The notes beneath the pieces were generated by a model, which was not told the DNA's origin, searched no databases, and worked only from the letters and a program-made list of their open reading frames with translations. From Cristatella mucedo (lineage: Eukaryota; Bryozoa; Phylactolaemata; Cristatellidae), in contig WPIO01000096.1 in NCBI GenBank assembly GCA_009760855.2, positions 86,001-150,000 on the forward strand: a stretch of DNA of 64,000 nucleotides, read 5' to 3'. Below are positions 21,239 to 33,299 of the stretch, piece by piece; within the stretch, counting starts at the first letter, position 1, and the number at the start of each line of letters is the position of its first letter. The translations under genes were made by a program, and so were the position numbers.

Positions 21239-24200
21239 GTGAGCTTTCTCACATATCAGTAAGCAATCCGAAAGCTGAACGGCTAGTGGCACCCAGCGTT
21301 TGTCCCGTACGGCTGATGTCTCCCCCACCTCCCCAGTCAGCAACATATGTTGGCATCAAGCTTTCCTCCTCATGTCTAACCATGTCATGCTTGATGATAC
21401 TGCGCATGCTACCACTAATCATTTTATCATTCTTTCGTTGCAGAATTGTAAAGTGCCTAGAAAGAGATTAAGTTCTCTAATGGCGCTATACTAATCAATT
21501 ATTATTATTTTTCCTACTCGGGCGAATACCTCTCTTAGAAGCGTTCCCCTTATGCTAGCTTGCTTAGTCGGACTTTTTATATTTACTGCATACTGGATTA
21601 GGCATGTTTGACGTGCTGGGGCACACTCCTATACGCGAGCCCTATCCAGTTATGCATACACGCTCAAGCAATACATGGTCTCTCACCTCCTAAAGTTCCT
21701 CAGCTATATGTGTGTGTGTGTGTGTGTGCGTGCGTGCGCGTGTGTGTAATTATATAGCTTTAAATGTGCCACGGGGCTCGAGCCCTGTGGCATATGTGTA
21801 GCGCCTGAATAGAGATTAAGTTCTCTTAAGGCGCTATACGGCTCGAGCCCACGACCTCGACTAGACCTTTATCGGGGCGAGCGCCTTAACCGCTGGGCCA
21901 AGCTAAAGAAAATCTGCTCAATGCTCTTCGCGTTCATAGTTAGTAACGTTAATCGCAGCGGTGGCAGCTCAATATAGAATAAAGCATAGGCTTAAGTGAC
22001 CCGGTGTGTGTCACACCATCGATGCCCACCGGGCTTGCATGTGCTTATCATGCCACAGAGATGTGACGTGTGCGTGGGCCCCCCATCGATCTTAGTTGTT
22101 CGGACGAGTGTAATTTTTAGCCGATGACGGAATGTGCCGTTTATTTTTTTCTCTCGTGCAACACCTTTCACTCGGCGCTGTTCAGTCCAAATTCACCACT
22201 TTTTGTGCTCAGTCATTTCCGTCTCCCCTGTGGTTTGCTCTGTTAACTCACTTTCCTCCGTAGCTGTTGGCTGTGTCCTCATTTTTCAATGGAACTTCGC
22301 AGTGCCATTTAGAGCTGTGTTCAGCACATGCACACAGCACATGCTCACAGACACATTCGGTCGCTAGCAGCTGACCGGCAGCTAATGCTGCCCGATGATG
22401 CGCAGCAGCTGGAGCCACTTGGAGCATGTTGGGTGGGTATGGAAGGTGTGCTCCTCTGCAATTGCTTTTGCGAAATCTTGCAATTTAAGGTCGCGTTTTT
22501 TTCTGTTGGCACTGGCAATCTCTTTTGACAAACGGCTGCTCCTGTTGTAGCTCTACTATCAGGCCCTCAACTTTGCGATGATCGTCTCATCGGCTCTCAT
22601 GATCTGGAAGGGCTTGATGGTGGTCACTGGTAGCGAGAGCCCAATCGTGGTCGTGCTCAGGTACGAGTGACAGAGAGAGAGTGAGAGACAGAGAGAGGGG
22701 AAGCCGGCCTTACTTGCTGCATCACTATCGAAGCTCGACTACCCAGGCCAGTCACCGGATCAGTGGCTGCTCTGCTTGCCCTCCTGCCTTGCCCTAGTGT
22801 CGTGGCCGACTGTGTGCTGCTTCCCTCGTTGTGCGATTTGGGATCTTTTTTTGCTGTTGCATCATTAGCTCGGCCATTTGCTGCACATTTCCATTTCTTT
22901 GGGCTAGTATGGCTCTTCTGGGTGGCATCTGAGGTGTGTGTTTACAGCCTGTGTTAAACTCGAGTGAAACAGGCCGAAAAGGCAGCCTTTCGGACGTCAG
23001 AAGCAGATCAGCAGATCTCAGAAGCAGATCAAGTGACCACCTGCCTTCCGTTTTTTTGCATAGCACATATGAATTAGTCGTTGGGCAGTAGAGCCGTTTA
23101 GTCTTTTTGTTGCTCGAGAGACGTGCTGCACAGCTTGCTGTTGATCGACCCTCCAAATCTGGGTTCATAAAAGGGAATCCTGTTTGCAAATGTGCACTTC
23201 GGGGGAGCTTGTCTCTTGGCCTTTTAGCCTTTTTAGACTCGTGTGCACTGATCACTTGGTGAAAAATTTTGTCAGTTTCGAATAGCATCGGCGTTGCTCC
23301 CGTTTGGCTGTACATTATTTGGTCATCGTGCACCCTCGTCATCGTAAAAAATGGCATACTATAGAATATAGGCAAGTAGGTTTACAAGACTAAGCTGTTC
23401 AATCCATCTATGAACTGAGCAGAAATGAATGCTTAACAGGCTGAGCTGTTACTATAGGACAGCAGGAGCAGGGTGTTGAGTGCTAGGGGGCTGCTGATGT
23501 GCCATTCCATCTGCTCGTTGACCATTCATTGGGCCGTTATCCAATGGTTTGGCTACAAGTCACTCTGTTACATCCATATAGAATATTATTTCGGTAAGCG
23601 GGCTAGTTACCGGCTGTTATTAATTGCTCATCAATGACTTAATTAACATTAATAAGGACATTAATAACTTGATACCTCTTATCGTTTGGCATCTGCCCAT
23701 CAATCCAACCCTTCTTGATGCTGTAAGCACTGATTTGAGAATGTGAGACAGTCTTGGACAGAGTGCACCAGATAGCGCTAGTTGCAGCTAATGAAACTTG
23801 GTTACTATATCGCTGGGAGCAGAGCCTAGATTTCTTGTTAACCTGAAAATTAGCCTTTGCAGCTGGCAGTTGAGGTTAAGTTTATGCGAGCTATCGAAAA
23901 GCACGTGTGCTAAACTGTGAGCACATGTAACAGTAACTACTGCAAGGTGCTCTTAATATTACCAAGACTAATGAAGCCTGTGGGGCTAATTCGCAAGCAA
24001 TTCTTATTGACAATTGTGTTGAATTATTTTAATTTGACCTAGCGTTGCACTGTTGCAAAAATTGATACACTTTGTCATAATTGGTCGTGTGTACAAAGCA
24101 CCACCAAGACCATCGTCGCGAACCCTGTAGATAGAGCTTGTTTGATTGTCAAGCTTTTTTGATTATTCGCCTGGCAAATGCCCGGCGAATAATAGTGCTG

Positions 24201-27200
24201 CACCTTCACTCGTGGCCTGCTGATATGCAAGGGCAGAGCATCATTCGCTTCAGCATCTTCGTTGTGGACATGCCACATTCCACGCGGGCCACTGTAGAGC
24301 CGTCTGCTGCAGGAACCGATGTGCCAGCCGCTTGAGCGTGCTCTGCCCTGGGCATCGAGTGATGTTCCGCCGGTTGATTTCCGGCTGTCGTACATTGCAG
24401 TGTGGCCTGGGTGGCACTGTCAGTCCTATCTTCTTCCTGCCATTGGCATAATTTCCACACTGCCACCAAGTCCTGAAGGGTGTTGTGATTTGCGCGTGCT
24501 TGCAATCTGTTAATAGCGGAAGCATAGATTTTTCGCTGCTATCAAGCTGCAGCCGTGGCCTGCAAATTTCGATTTGCCTAAGCTTGGCCTGTTCTGAAGT
24601 CTGTTTTTGGTCAGCTAGGGTAATAATAATGATACATTTGTCATAGCACTATCAGAGAACTCAATCTCTTTCTAGGCACGGTACATTTGCTGCAAAGGAT
24701 CTTGGAATGGAGTGAGGTTGAGTGTTTCAAGAGCGGTCAGGGCACTTTGCTCATTTCAGCCTGTCCTTCCACGCCTCCCATTTTTTTATACCCAGCCACT
24801 TGGCGTGCTACCCTAGCCACCCGTCGTTGACCACATGGACATGACAGCGACCTGCCGTTTGCCGCCAACTGCCACCCTCGTAGCTGGTTCCAGTTGCACG
24901 TCGATTTTTTAAATGACTGCTGTTTTAGCTGGAAATGGTTTATTCTAAAGCATTTCTGCTAGTTTGCTTTTGAGTCCTGCTTGGCAGTAGCTAGATGATA
25001 TGGAGTCTCTCGCCAAGCTGCTTACTTCCTGATCCGCTAGTAGCTACATGCAGGGATATGCCTATTCTGGTGTGGGTACGTACCAATGGGACATGAGTGT
25101 AAAAATGATAATAATAATAATGCACTTGATCCCTCAGATAACTCAATCTCTTCCTAGGTGCTTTACATTTGCTGCAAAGAGAATCGCGATTAAATCGTGA
25201 GTAATATCATGCTTGATAAACAACATGAACAACATGGTTAGGGGTGACATGCAGATGTGGTTAGTGGCAGCATGCACAGTGTCAGCATGCATAAGCACAT
25301 GAAGGACAAATCACAGGGACCCACTATATGCTGTCCTAAATAGGTGTGTGTTCAAGTTCTTTTTAAATGTGGTCAAGTCAGGGGGTGTTCTGACGCAGGT
25401 CGGGAGGGAGTTCCAGGCTTTGGGAGCATACGAACCAAATACTCGGTCTCCAAAGGATTTGAGGTTTGTACAAGGTATTTGTAGGCTGTTGGATTCCGAA
25501 AAGCAGGTGGTACGAGGCTTGGCCTGGTGGGGGAGTAGATCTGAGAGATAGGCTGGAGCCAAAGAATGAAGTGACCTAAAAGTGAGTGACAAAACTTTGA
25601 AGTCGATCCGTTGCTTGACTGGTAGCCAGTGCATGTCGGCGAGAAGTGCTGTTGGGGAATATGCCTCTCCATATGTGCTCTGCTTGTATGTTATGGAAGC
25701 GCGCCATTCTCCGTGAGATCTTGTGCTTTCGGTGTGTATGAGCATGTGTTCGTGCTGTCTGCCTCTGTGGGTATTTTCTTATTCTATACTCACCTTACTT
25801 GTGCCGGGTGTCATGGAGCAAGCTGTGCATGCACTCATTATCCTTGTCGGAGTGGCGATCGCCATTCCAACCTATCTGCATTTCCATGTTGTCTCAGTGG
25901 CAGTATGGAGCCGGCATTCTATCGTGGGGATCTGCTGTTGCTCACCAACCACGACCAGGAGCCGGTTCGCGTTGGTGAGATTGTGGTGTTCAAGATCAAG
26001 GACAGAGATATACCCATTGTGCACCGAGTCATCAAGTTGCACGAAAGGTAGGGACTGGCATACGTCTATATCATTTTTAGCCTTGGTCATTACTATAGAC
26101 CATTCGTGCAGTAGGGGTAGGTTTCGGCAGACATGGTGTGCCAGTGTTTCTGCAGAGGCAGCCTGTTGTGATTGAGTGACAGCACATGTTGAGTCATGGT
26201 GAGAGACAAGTAAATGGCTGATGTGCAGCCATCACTCACGTGCCACCTCGAAGTGCGCAACTTCTCTGCCCGACTACTAGCTCGACGTTTAGTGCTGGCT
26301 GTTGGGCAGTGCTAGTGCATTAGGTACCAGTTCGTGTAATAATAATAATAATAATATTGCACTTGATAAAGCGCCCTCAGAGAACTTAATCTCTTTCTAG
26401 GCGCTTTACATTTGCTGCAAAGTGATACGCAATAGAATAGTAAGTACAATCATGCTTGAAAAACAAACAAAATGAATAACATGGTTAGGGGTTACATGCA
26501 CTGGGTCAGCATGCAAATGTGGTTAGTGGCAGCATGAACAGTGTCAGCACGCATAAGCACATCGAGGACGAATCACAAGGACCCACTAAATGCTGTCCTA
26601 AATAGGTATGTTTTTAAGTTTCTTTTAAATGTGGTCAGGTCAGGGGATGTTCTGATGCAGGTCGGGAGGGAGTTCCAGGCTGTGGGAGCATACGAGCTAA
26701 ATGCACGGTCTCCAAAGGATTTAAGGTTTGTATGAGGTATTTCTAGACTGTTGGATTCCGAAAAGCGAGTGGTACGATGCTTTGCCTGATGGGGTAGTAT
26801 ATCTGAAAGGTAGGCTGGAGCCATAGAATGAAGAGACCTAAAAGTGAGCGACAAAACCTTGAAGTCAATCCGTTGCTTGACTGGTAGCCAGTGCAGGTCG
26901 GCGAGAAGTGGAGTAATGTGGCAACTGCGACGCTCACGACAGACAAGCCTAGCTGCAGAGTTTTGCACCAGCTGCAATCGCCTGATCGCATATGCTGGTA
27001 GGCCTGTAAGCAGTGAGTTGCAGAAGTCGAGACGAGATGTCACGAATGCATGGACCAACTTGGACGTGGTATCCTTATCTAAACAAGCCCTAATTTTAGC
27101 AATGTTATGAAGCTGAAAATAGGCTGATTTGACTGTGGAGCTGATGTGGTCGTCTAATGAGAGGTCGCTTTGGAATATGACACCTAGATTTCGAGCTGAT

Positions 27201-29332
27201 GCAACTGGAGATATGCTGGCAGAGCCAATTTTGAAAGTCAGCCTTTCCAATTTCTGAATAACACTAGGTTTGCCCATAACTAGTAAGTTGTTCGGCCTCT
27301 TGGCCTTGTTGAAGGTGGCGAGATCGATGTAGTTCACCTTCAACGAAGGTTGCAACACTTAAGCATGTGCTGTCGGTTATGATAGTATGGATTGACGGAT
27401 GCATAGCCCGTGGAGCAGCGTTTTGTGCTTTAATGTCATTTTGACTTGAGGTGCTGTGAATGCTGGCACTCTGATCCGAAGGCTTCTGGCGCTGCTTTTC
27501 GCAGGCTATGTTTCGTGCCCTGCCTCCATCGACCGAGCATCTCCCCCCAGGCCCTTGGGGGACTAGCTTGACCTCGCTGGCAGAATCGTCTGTGTGTCGC
27601 TGCGCATCGTCATGCCTCGTATTCATCCAGCTACCAAAGAGCAGTCGTTTGCACGGCACGGTCCGTATTCGTTCGATCTCGGCAGCCTTGGCATGCCGGT
27701 GCGCACATTGTGCTGCGAAGCTCATGCTCTCGTTGCTCTCAGACTCCCCGCATTTCCGTCCTTTAGTAACAACGGTACGGTGAAGTTCCTTACCAAGGGT
27801 GACAACAATCAAGTCGACGATCGTGGCTTGTATGCCCCCGGGCAGCTTTGGCTGGATCGGGGAGACATCGTCGGCAGAGCCAGGGGGTATGCTCGCTAGC
27901 TGCCTCGCCACCCTACCCTCGGAGAGCTGCCTCTTCGTGCCAATTGTCGGCATGCACGTGCACGCGAGCTCGTTTGTCCTTTTGCCTCTGCAATTTGGAT
28001 CAGAGGAGCGTGCTTGTGCTTTACTGCCACCCCGATCGTTGGTTCGAGTCCTGCAGCAAGCATTCCCTGTGTAGCTCGCTGCAGGCTGGGCGACCGTCTG
28101 CCGAGGCTCTGCTGCTTCTGCTGCTGTTTTACAAATGCTGAATGGCGGCTGCTGAATCAGCCGACCTTTACTTTCGTATTGGGCTTGCACGCACGTCATG
28201 CATGTCGTCTGCCGTGCGGTGCCAAGAGTCTGGCAAGCGACATGTGAAAACTGGTGAGGCCTATAAATGGAACAGGGCTGAAAATCAGGTGCGGCTAGTT
28301 GAGGAAGTAGATAGTAAAGGATTCACAGTAAGTGCTATGATTTTGGTATAGAAAAGAGTCTTTATGCATTAGGATTATTGAATAGGACCTGTGGAGCTGA
28401 GTGCTGTAGTGAGTGGTAGGGCTGCAAGCCGTGCAGCCGCAGACTGGCTGCTGCTGTAAGCTTTACTTGCAGCTACTTTCGGTAGCCACCCCTTGCCCCG
28501 CCTCCCTCGGTGTGTCAATGTAGCAGAACGTCATGAGTGGTGAGTTAAATGGTGAGAGTCAGTCAGCATTTTGTGTCAAATAATTGTATTAGCAATGCCA
28601 TCCAAGGGTCAGTTTCTCAGCCGGTTCCATGACCAGGTGCCAGATGGGCCATCACCACGGAGTGCTACTCCATCAGGTTAGCTCTAATGATAACTGTAAA
28701 TACACGTAGACAGTCGCACGCACATGCGCACACACACACACACGGCTACATGCTAATCCACTCGAAATAATAATGATAAAAGATTAGTATATTGTCCTCA
28801 GAAAACTGAATCTCTTACTGGGCTCTTTATAATGCTGTAAAGAAAGAATGATAAAATGATTAGTGGTAGCGTGCACACTGTCATCAAGCATAACATGGTT
28901 AGACGTGAAGACGAAAGCATGATGCTCTAGCATATGTTGCTGACTGGGGAGGTAGGGATCAGCGGTACGGAACAAACACTGGGTGCCACCAGCCGTTCAG
29001 CTTTCGTACAACAGGTTTCAGCCTGTGCCTGACACGTCGAAAGGCTGTAGTATCGGCAATCAATCTTATCTTACTTGGTCGTGTGTCCGTGAATTTAAGC
29101 TAACCAGTGGGCATGCAAGTCATCCCCTGTAATCTGGAGCCAACCAGCAGCTGTTTGTTCCTTTAAAGGTTCCTGCCATACGTCGGAATGGTGACCATCC
29201 TGATGAACGACTATCCTAAATTCAAGGTAAAAACTACTCCACTGCATGCTGGTTACGATCCTAGGGCCATTGCCTGCACCGTTGGTATTTGCTCTCTCTT
29301 TCTCTCTCTCCCTTTCTCTTTTTACCTCTCTG

Positions 29333-29388
<56 letters not shown>

Positions 29389-29583
29389 GCTTTCCCTCTC
29401 TCTCTCTCTTTCTTTCTACCTTCCTAGATTGCCGGCGAGGCCACTGCTGCAAAGCCGTTTGCCTAGAAACAAGAGAACTATTTTAAGCTGAGCCTCACTT
29501 TGCGTTGCCTCGCTCGGTGTTTTCAGTACGCTGTTCTGGCTAGTCTGGGCCTGTTCGTCTTGCTTCATCGTGAGAGCAGCTGA
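21173..29583 (+). CDS. SEC11A: SEC11A, signal peptidase catalytic subunit (six exons)
   Basis: Catalytic subunit of the ER signal peptidase complex, which removes signal peptides from secretory proteins at the lumenal face of the membrane. Exons 21173-21238, 22551-22660, 25898-26047, 27767-27886, 29169-29226 and 29527-29583 join in phase through GT-AG introns to 186 residues, close to the ~180 usual for SEC11. The N-terminus has the conserved R-R-M-N-K-R-Q-L-Y-Y-Q, then the single N-terminal membrane segment (residues ~28-45). The triad is Ser61 in S-G-S-M-E-P, His101 in I-V-H-R and an Asp in D-D-R-G-L-Y (126-127). The end is [10 protein letters not shown] plus a short hydrophobic tail. Introns hold LINE-A and SINE copies. 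SEC11A versus SEC11C cannot be separated in an invertebrate. Confidence 0.96.
21270..21512 (+). mobile_element. LINE-A subfamily 3' end in SEC11A intron 1
   Basis: Starts with GGCTAGTGGCACCCAGCG and ends with the stem-loop (AAGTGCCTAGAAAGAGATTAAG...) and (ATT)n. The same subfamily recurs inverted at 28763-29010. Confidence 0.82.
21710..21748. repeat. (TG)n microsatellite
   Basis: TG/CG alternating dinucleotides. Confidence 0.9.
21768..21907. mobile_element. palindromic pair of SINE-A fragments
   Basis: A plus-strand tail part (GGGGCTCGAGCCC...stem-loop...GGCGCTATAC, 21774-21840) is joined directly to a minus-strand head part (GGCTCGAGCCCACGACCTCG...CGCTGGGCC, 21841-21905). Confidence 0.78.
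22551..22660 (+). CDS. SEC11A: SEC11A exon 2 (membrane segment)
   Basis: Follows TTGTAG. Encodes [16 protein letters not shown] and [13 protein letters not shown], then I-V-V-V-L, ending two bases into a Ser codon at GTACGA. Confidence 0.95.
24620..24730 (-). mobile_element. LINE-A 3' end in SEC11A intron 2
   Basis: (AAT)n, then the reverse stem-loop (AGAGAACTCAATCTCTTTCTAGGC) and TTTGCTGCAAAGG. Confidence 0.8.
25108..25650 (-). mobile_element. LINE-A fragment in SEC11A intron 2
   Basis: Reverse copy with (AAT)n tail, stem-loop, 3' UTR and RT C-terminus (minus strand: [32 protein letters not shown]). 5'-truncated near 25650. Confidence 0.9.
25898..26047 (+). CDS. SEC11A: SEC11A exon 3 (catalytic Ser and His)
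   Basis: Follows TCTCAG. Encodes [26 protein letters not shown] and I-P-I-V-H-R-V-I-K. The nucleophile Ser61 and His101 lie here. Donor GTAGGG. Confidence 0.96.
26337..27286 (-). pseudogene. LINE-A RT C-terminal fragment in SEC11A intron 3
   Basis: Best preserved LINE-A ORF piece: an open minus-strand frame of about 240 codons inside the LINE, with [58 protein letters not shown] and AWNSLPTC. Ends in the 3' UTR, stem-loop and (AAT)n. GTTCG occurs on both outer flanks and may be the target duplication. Confidence 0.9.
27767..27886 (+). CDS. SEC11A: SEC11A exon 4 (catalytic Asp)
   Basis: Follows CTTTAG. Encodes [18 protein letters not shown] and V-G-R-A-R-G. The D-D-R-G-L-Y Asp completes the Ser-His-Asp triad. 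Donor GTATGC, phase 2. Confidence 0.96.
28020..28160 (+). mobile_element. SINE-B, degenerate copy
   Basis: B-box-like GGTTCGAGTCCTGCAG, then a tail ending GCGGCTGCTGAATCAGCCGACC, comparable to GAGGCTGTTAAATCAGCTAG of the intact SINE-B at 62.9 kb. Confidence 0.45.
28763..29010 (-). mobile_element. LINE-A subfamily 3' end in SEC11A intron 4
   Basis: Reverse counterpart of 21270-21512: AATAATGATAA end, degraded stem-loop, CATATGTTGCTGACTGGGGAGG and GGGTGCCACCAGCCG. Confidence 0.8.
29169..29226 (+). CDS. SEC11A: SEC11A exon 5
   Basis: Follows TTTAAAG. Encodes [19 protein letters not shown], the conserved block before the SEC11 C-terminus. Donor GTAAAA. Confidence 0.94.
29282..29420. repeat. (CT)n microsatellite in SEC11A intron 5
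   Basis: A long CT run that enlarges the short intron between exons 5 and 6. Confidence 0.97.
29527..29583 (+). CDS. SEC11A: SEC11A exon 6 and stop
   Basis: Follows TTTTCAG. Encodes [18 protein letters not shown] and TGA, the short hydrophobic SEC11 C-terminus. Confidence 0.94.
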   Translation, partial: YAVLASLGLFVLLHRESS

Positions 29584-29841
29584 GCTGAGCTGCATCTCTC
29601 GGCAGCTTCCTTCCCTTCACGGCACCGGAACTGAACCGCAGTCCCAGTGAGCTGCAATCGATGGACATCGTACACTGGTGGATAGCGCTGTGTGCAGGTG
29701 GGATGCTCCTGCACCACCTGCTTTGAGAGATTGCCTGTGAGGGAGCAGCAGTCTTAGTGTGCATAGTAGGGCGTGACAATGTGCTGCTGCAAGTACTGTG
29801 TACTGGAGTTGCTGTTGCGGCCATTTTGCAGAGGCTGGCGA

Positions 29842-29847
29842 AATAAA
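29842..29847 (+). terminator. SEC11A polyadenylation signal candidate
   Basis: AATAAA about 260 bases after the SEC11A stop, the first canonical hexamer downstream. Confidence 0.5.
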
Positions 29848-32800
29848 TGTTGGGTGCCAAGCGGCCATGCGGCCTGCTAGCACGAAAGCGAACCGCCACG
29901 TTCAGCACTCAGACTATGTAATGCTACAAGCAGTGACTGGATTCAACCGCATCATGTGCGCTGCATCTGTTGCACTTGCTGTTATAGGTATACATATATA
30001 ATGTTAAATCGTTGATGTTTTATAGTAATTGGTGTTCAATCTCAATTTGCAACGTACTACACGGTGTATCTCGCGAGAAATGACACCCTTGTCGAGTCGA
30101 GATCTGCTGCCTATTTCTGTTTCTGTTTGCCCACCACTTACCTGCTCTGTTAGCTTCCTTTCAAATATGGTGCGTGTTGGATTCAGCCAACATGTCCTTG
30201 ATTTATCGTATGCCAGTATTATAAAAAAAAAATGCCAGTCGGCTGTAGCCGTGGGACAGCGATTGCTAGCAGGCACAGTTTACCGAATCGATAGGAAACT
30301 AGTGTGTTAGCATCTTAGCTAGGCATGGTTAATGCAGCGGAGAAAATTATTGGCATTTGTATCAGCCACAACCAGGTTTGTGTGCAACCACTGGCCTCGA
30401 TCATTGTCATTCAAAGTTGAGAAAGAAGACATATTGTCTCAAACGCAGAAGCAATGGACTGTACTAGGAGAAGTGTCATCATCTGTGATATCGCTACCGT
30501 TAGGCCACGGAAGTGGCTGTACATTCTTGCTTGCATTCGAGCGATACGGCCATTTATATGTAGCTGTTTTATCGTTTGCTGGACTCCACAGGCGCACACA
30601 GTGCGATGCCTGTGCGATTGTACTCAAGACATCTGTGATCCAGCACCCGACTAATTGCTGTTGTCTAATCTGCGGTTCCTTCGGCTCACTGTGAGCCACC
30701 ACTGAGTATGCATCTATCATGGAGAATGACCGACGGAAGTGTCACTGGTGCAACTGTAAGCCTCGCCAGTATCCATCTTCATTCAAGCAGTGTGAAACGT
30801 GGTGCCAATCGTTATCCCCCCCCCCCCACCACCCGATGAATAGCCAGTCAGTCCTTCGGCAGTAGGAGCCTGTGCTTGAGGTAAAACCCCATGCATAGCC
30901 AGCCCCCTTGTACCTTAAGGGGCCTACGCTTGAGAGGGTGCTGTTGAGTTCGGTCTAGTCGGTTCTGGTGAGCCAGTTGCTAGGGCTCTCAGGCTGCTAG
31001 ACTCGCAGCTCAAGATTCGTTTAATGCTTGGTTATGCCGTCAGAGAAACTAAGTCGCCTTACTATTCTGCCGACTCGGTTGGCGCCCGGTGAAGTCTGCA
31101 CCAGGTTGATCTGGTAGGCATTCAGTTGAATATCGGTTAGAAGGAAGAGAGATGCATATGTCCCGCAAGACCAAGCTGCAAGCCTAGCTTCAGATAATTC
31201 TTGAGCAGATACACACAACTGGGCTGCCAATTAGAACTGGAGGCGCGAAATCTTAAAAAACAAGAATTATCTTTCTCCGAGCTATATAATGAACTACCAG
31301 TGGGTTATGTTGAATACAAAAAGGCTCATTTACTTTGGTATACTGCTTTAAGTACTTGATTGTGATTCAGCACATTTCGCCCCTTTGAAAGCATAGCCAA
31401 CTCACAAATTAAAATTTTCTAGCATTTTGGAAACTGACCGAATCGCATTGTGGTCTTAGCTCGGATGTAAGGAGCAGAGAGCACCTATAAGGAGCTTCAA
31501 TAATAATTGAAGCTCCTTATATCGGTACTTTAGACGACGTCGGTTACACAGTACGCACGCCGGTAAGTGGCGCTCTACGCCTACACTCTCGCCAGCGAAT
31601 TTTCATATGTCGATTTAACCAGCCTGTCTTGTTCGCTGACGGCTGCCTAACCGTCGCGCTGGCCAATGGACTAGGCTCGTTCTCAGAAAAAGCCCTGGAG
31701 CTCAGGCCGTTGGCAAAGGAGGGTGCTTTTTAAACGAACTTCCGCCCATTTGCACACTAACGAGAACTATGCGAAGGCAACGTTTAATCGTGATGGTCTC
31801 GTATCGGCTGCTGGTCGATTGCTCATCGCTCACTCCTGTAAAAATCGAGAGGTGAAAACTCCCCTGGCCAGCTTTGGCGCTCCCATTTATGGGAGACGTG
31901 AAAACTTCCTATTCATCTGCGTACTAGTCGGTATCGCTATCAGCCGCACGTCGTCACCGCGACAAGGTTATCCGGCTCATCGATGGCGAGTTAACATCGC
32001 AGAAAACCTCGTGTACGCAGCATTTTCTAGCGCTGACAGAGAGAGAGCTAATTAAATCTCTTACTAGGCACATTTGCCACGACTGGTGAGGAAGCATTTC
32101 AACTGTTTTCGATTATAATATTCACAATTGTCGCAAGCGAGCCCGAATAAATAATGGTTCCCGTAAACGAGATCTATACCGTTTTAAACGTGTATATATC
32201 TTATATGCAGGTTACGACGTTGCGAGTTAAGGTCATGAGGTAGCGAATTAAGGTCACGAGGTAGAGAGTTGCTGTCGATAGCTGCTCAGAAACTGAAAGC
32301 GCTGTCTCCAACGGATTATATGTTGAGTAAGTTCGCAATTGACAATCCGAGTCGGAGTAGCTGGTGGTGCGAGGGGACAGCTAACTGCAAAATGCCACAG
32401 ATTAAATATAGTTTCGAAGTGCCTTCTATGTGGTGTAGAACCTTGAATGATTATACATATTCTCCGATTCCTATGAGTTTAGAGGTGCTAATAAGTTTTA
32501 GCACTGTCATATCTTGTGCTCAAATGAAGACCGTCATCGCCTGGAATATTAAAAAGGATTAAAAAAATTGGTTTTAGCAGTTTTTCACTTTCGGCTTCCG
32601 TACTTCATTGGGCTCTAACAAAAAAATTACCACGAAGAATTTCCACACGGCTCCTTCACATTAGTTTTGAACTTGTATCCACCGTTTTCACTGACAGCCC
32701 ATCGAATCGCCCAGCTGGACATTCATTCTTTCTAAATCGCTGACTTGCGATCAATGTCGCTCGCCATCTTCTAACGGAGCAGTTCATGGCTACCCATCGG

Positions 32801-33280
32801 AGCTTGTAAGGGTTTCATGTCCATGCCATGCCCATCTCATTGGCCAGAATCCAGAATTCACCGCCGGGCTTGAGTGGGTGCTCAACGGGCCATTAGCATC
32901 TGCGAAACGACTGCTGCTCACTCTAACTGTAGGTAAACTTCGGTTTTATTGTGAAAAGAGACACAGCTAAGTTAGGCGGTGCTGACGAAATAAACGAACA
33001 CGTAAGAAAAGTTAGCACTGATGACGATTCGTCAGAATGAGAAAAATGGCATGAGATGGCAATCGAAAATAAATGCGATTGAATAGAAGAGTGACATCTG
33101 TGACTGGGTCGTGACCTCAGAGACATGCATGTGGTATCCGCCTTGACGTATGAAACGTAGAGAGGCATTCCGTGCGGTTTAACCGTAAAGAAAGCCATCT
33201 GCCCTTTCATACATGGCGATCTGGTGCACTGACCTGCAGAGACCTGATCAAATCCAGATTCGTGTCTCTAAAGGCTCGGT
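29848..33280. other. intergenic, no recognisable gene
   Basis: Holds a short poly-C/CCACC tract near 30820, a 36-bp perfect hairpin at 31486-31521 and AT-rich unique sequence. Open frames at 31723-32055 and 32269-32562 show no domain or splice support. Confidence 0.4.
31486..31521. repeat. perfect inverted repeat, 16-bp arms, 4-nt loop
   Basis: TATAAGGAGCTTCAAT, loop AATA, then ATTGAAGCTCCTTATA. Confidence 0.95.
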
Positions 33281-33299
33281 TGGCTCAGTCTAATAGATC

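Noticed and set aside
22794-23375. 193-codon minus-strand frame in SEC11A intron 2
   Set aside because: Antisense to an intron, no recognisable domain, no splice context.
27264-28199. 311-codon minus-strand frame
   Set aside because: It runs antisense across SEC11A exon 4 and LINE sequence, without domains or splice signals.
29159-29168. CCTTTAAAGG, a perfect CArG match
   Set aside because: It overlaps the SEC11A exon 5 acceptor and has no promoter context.
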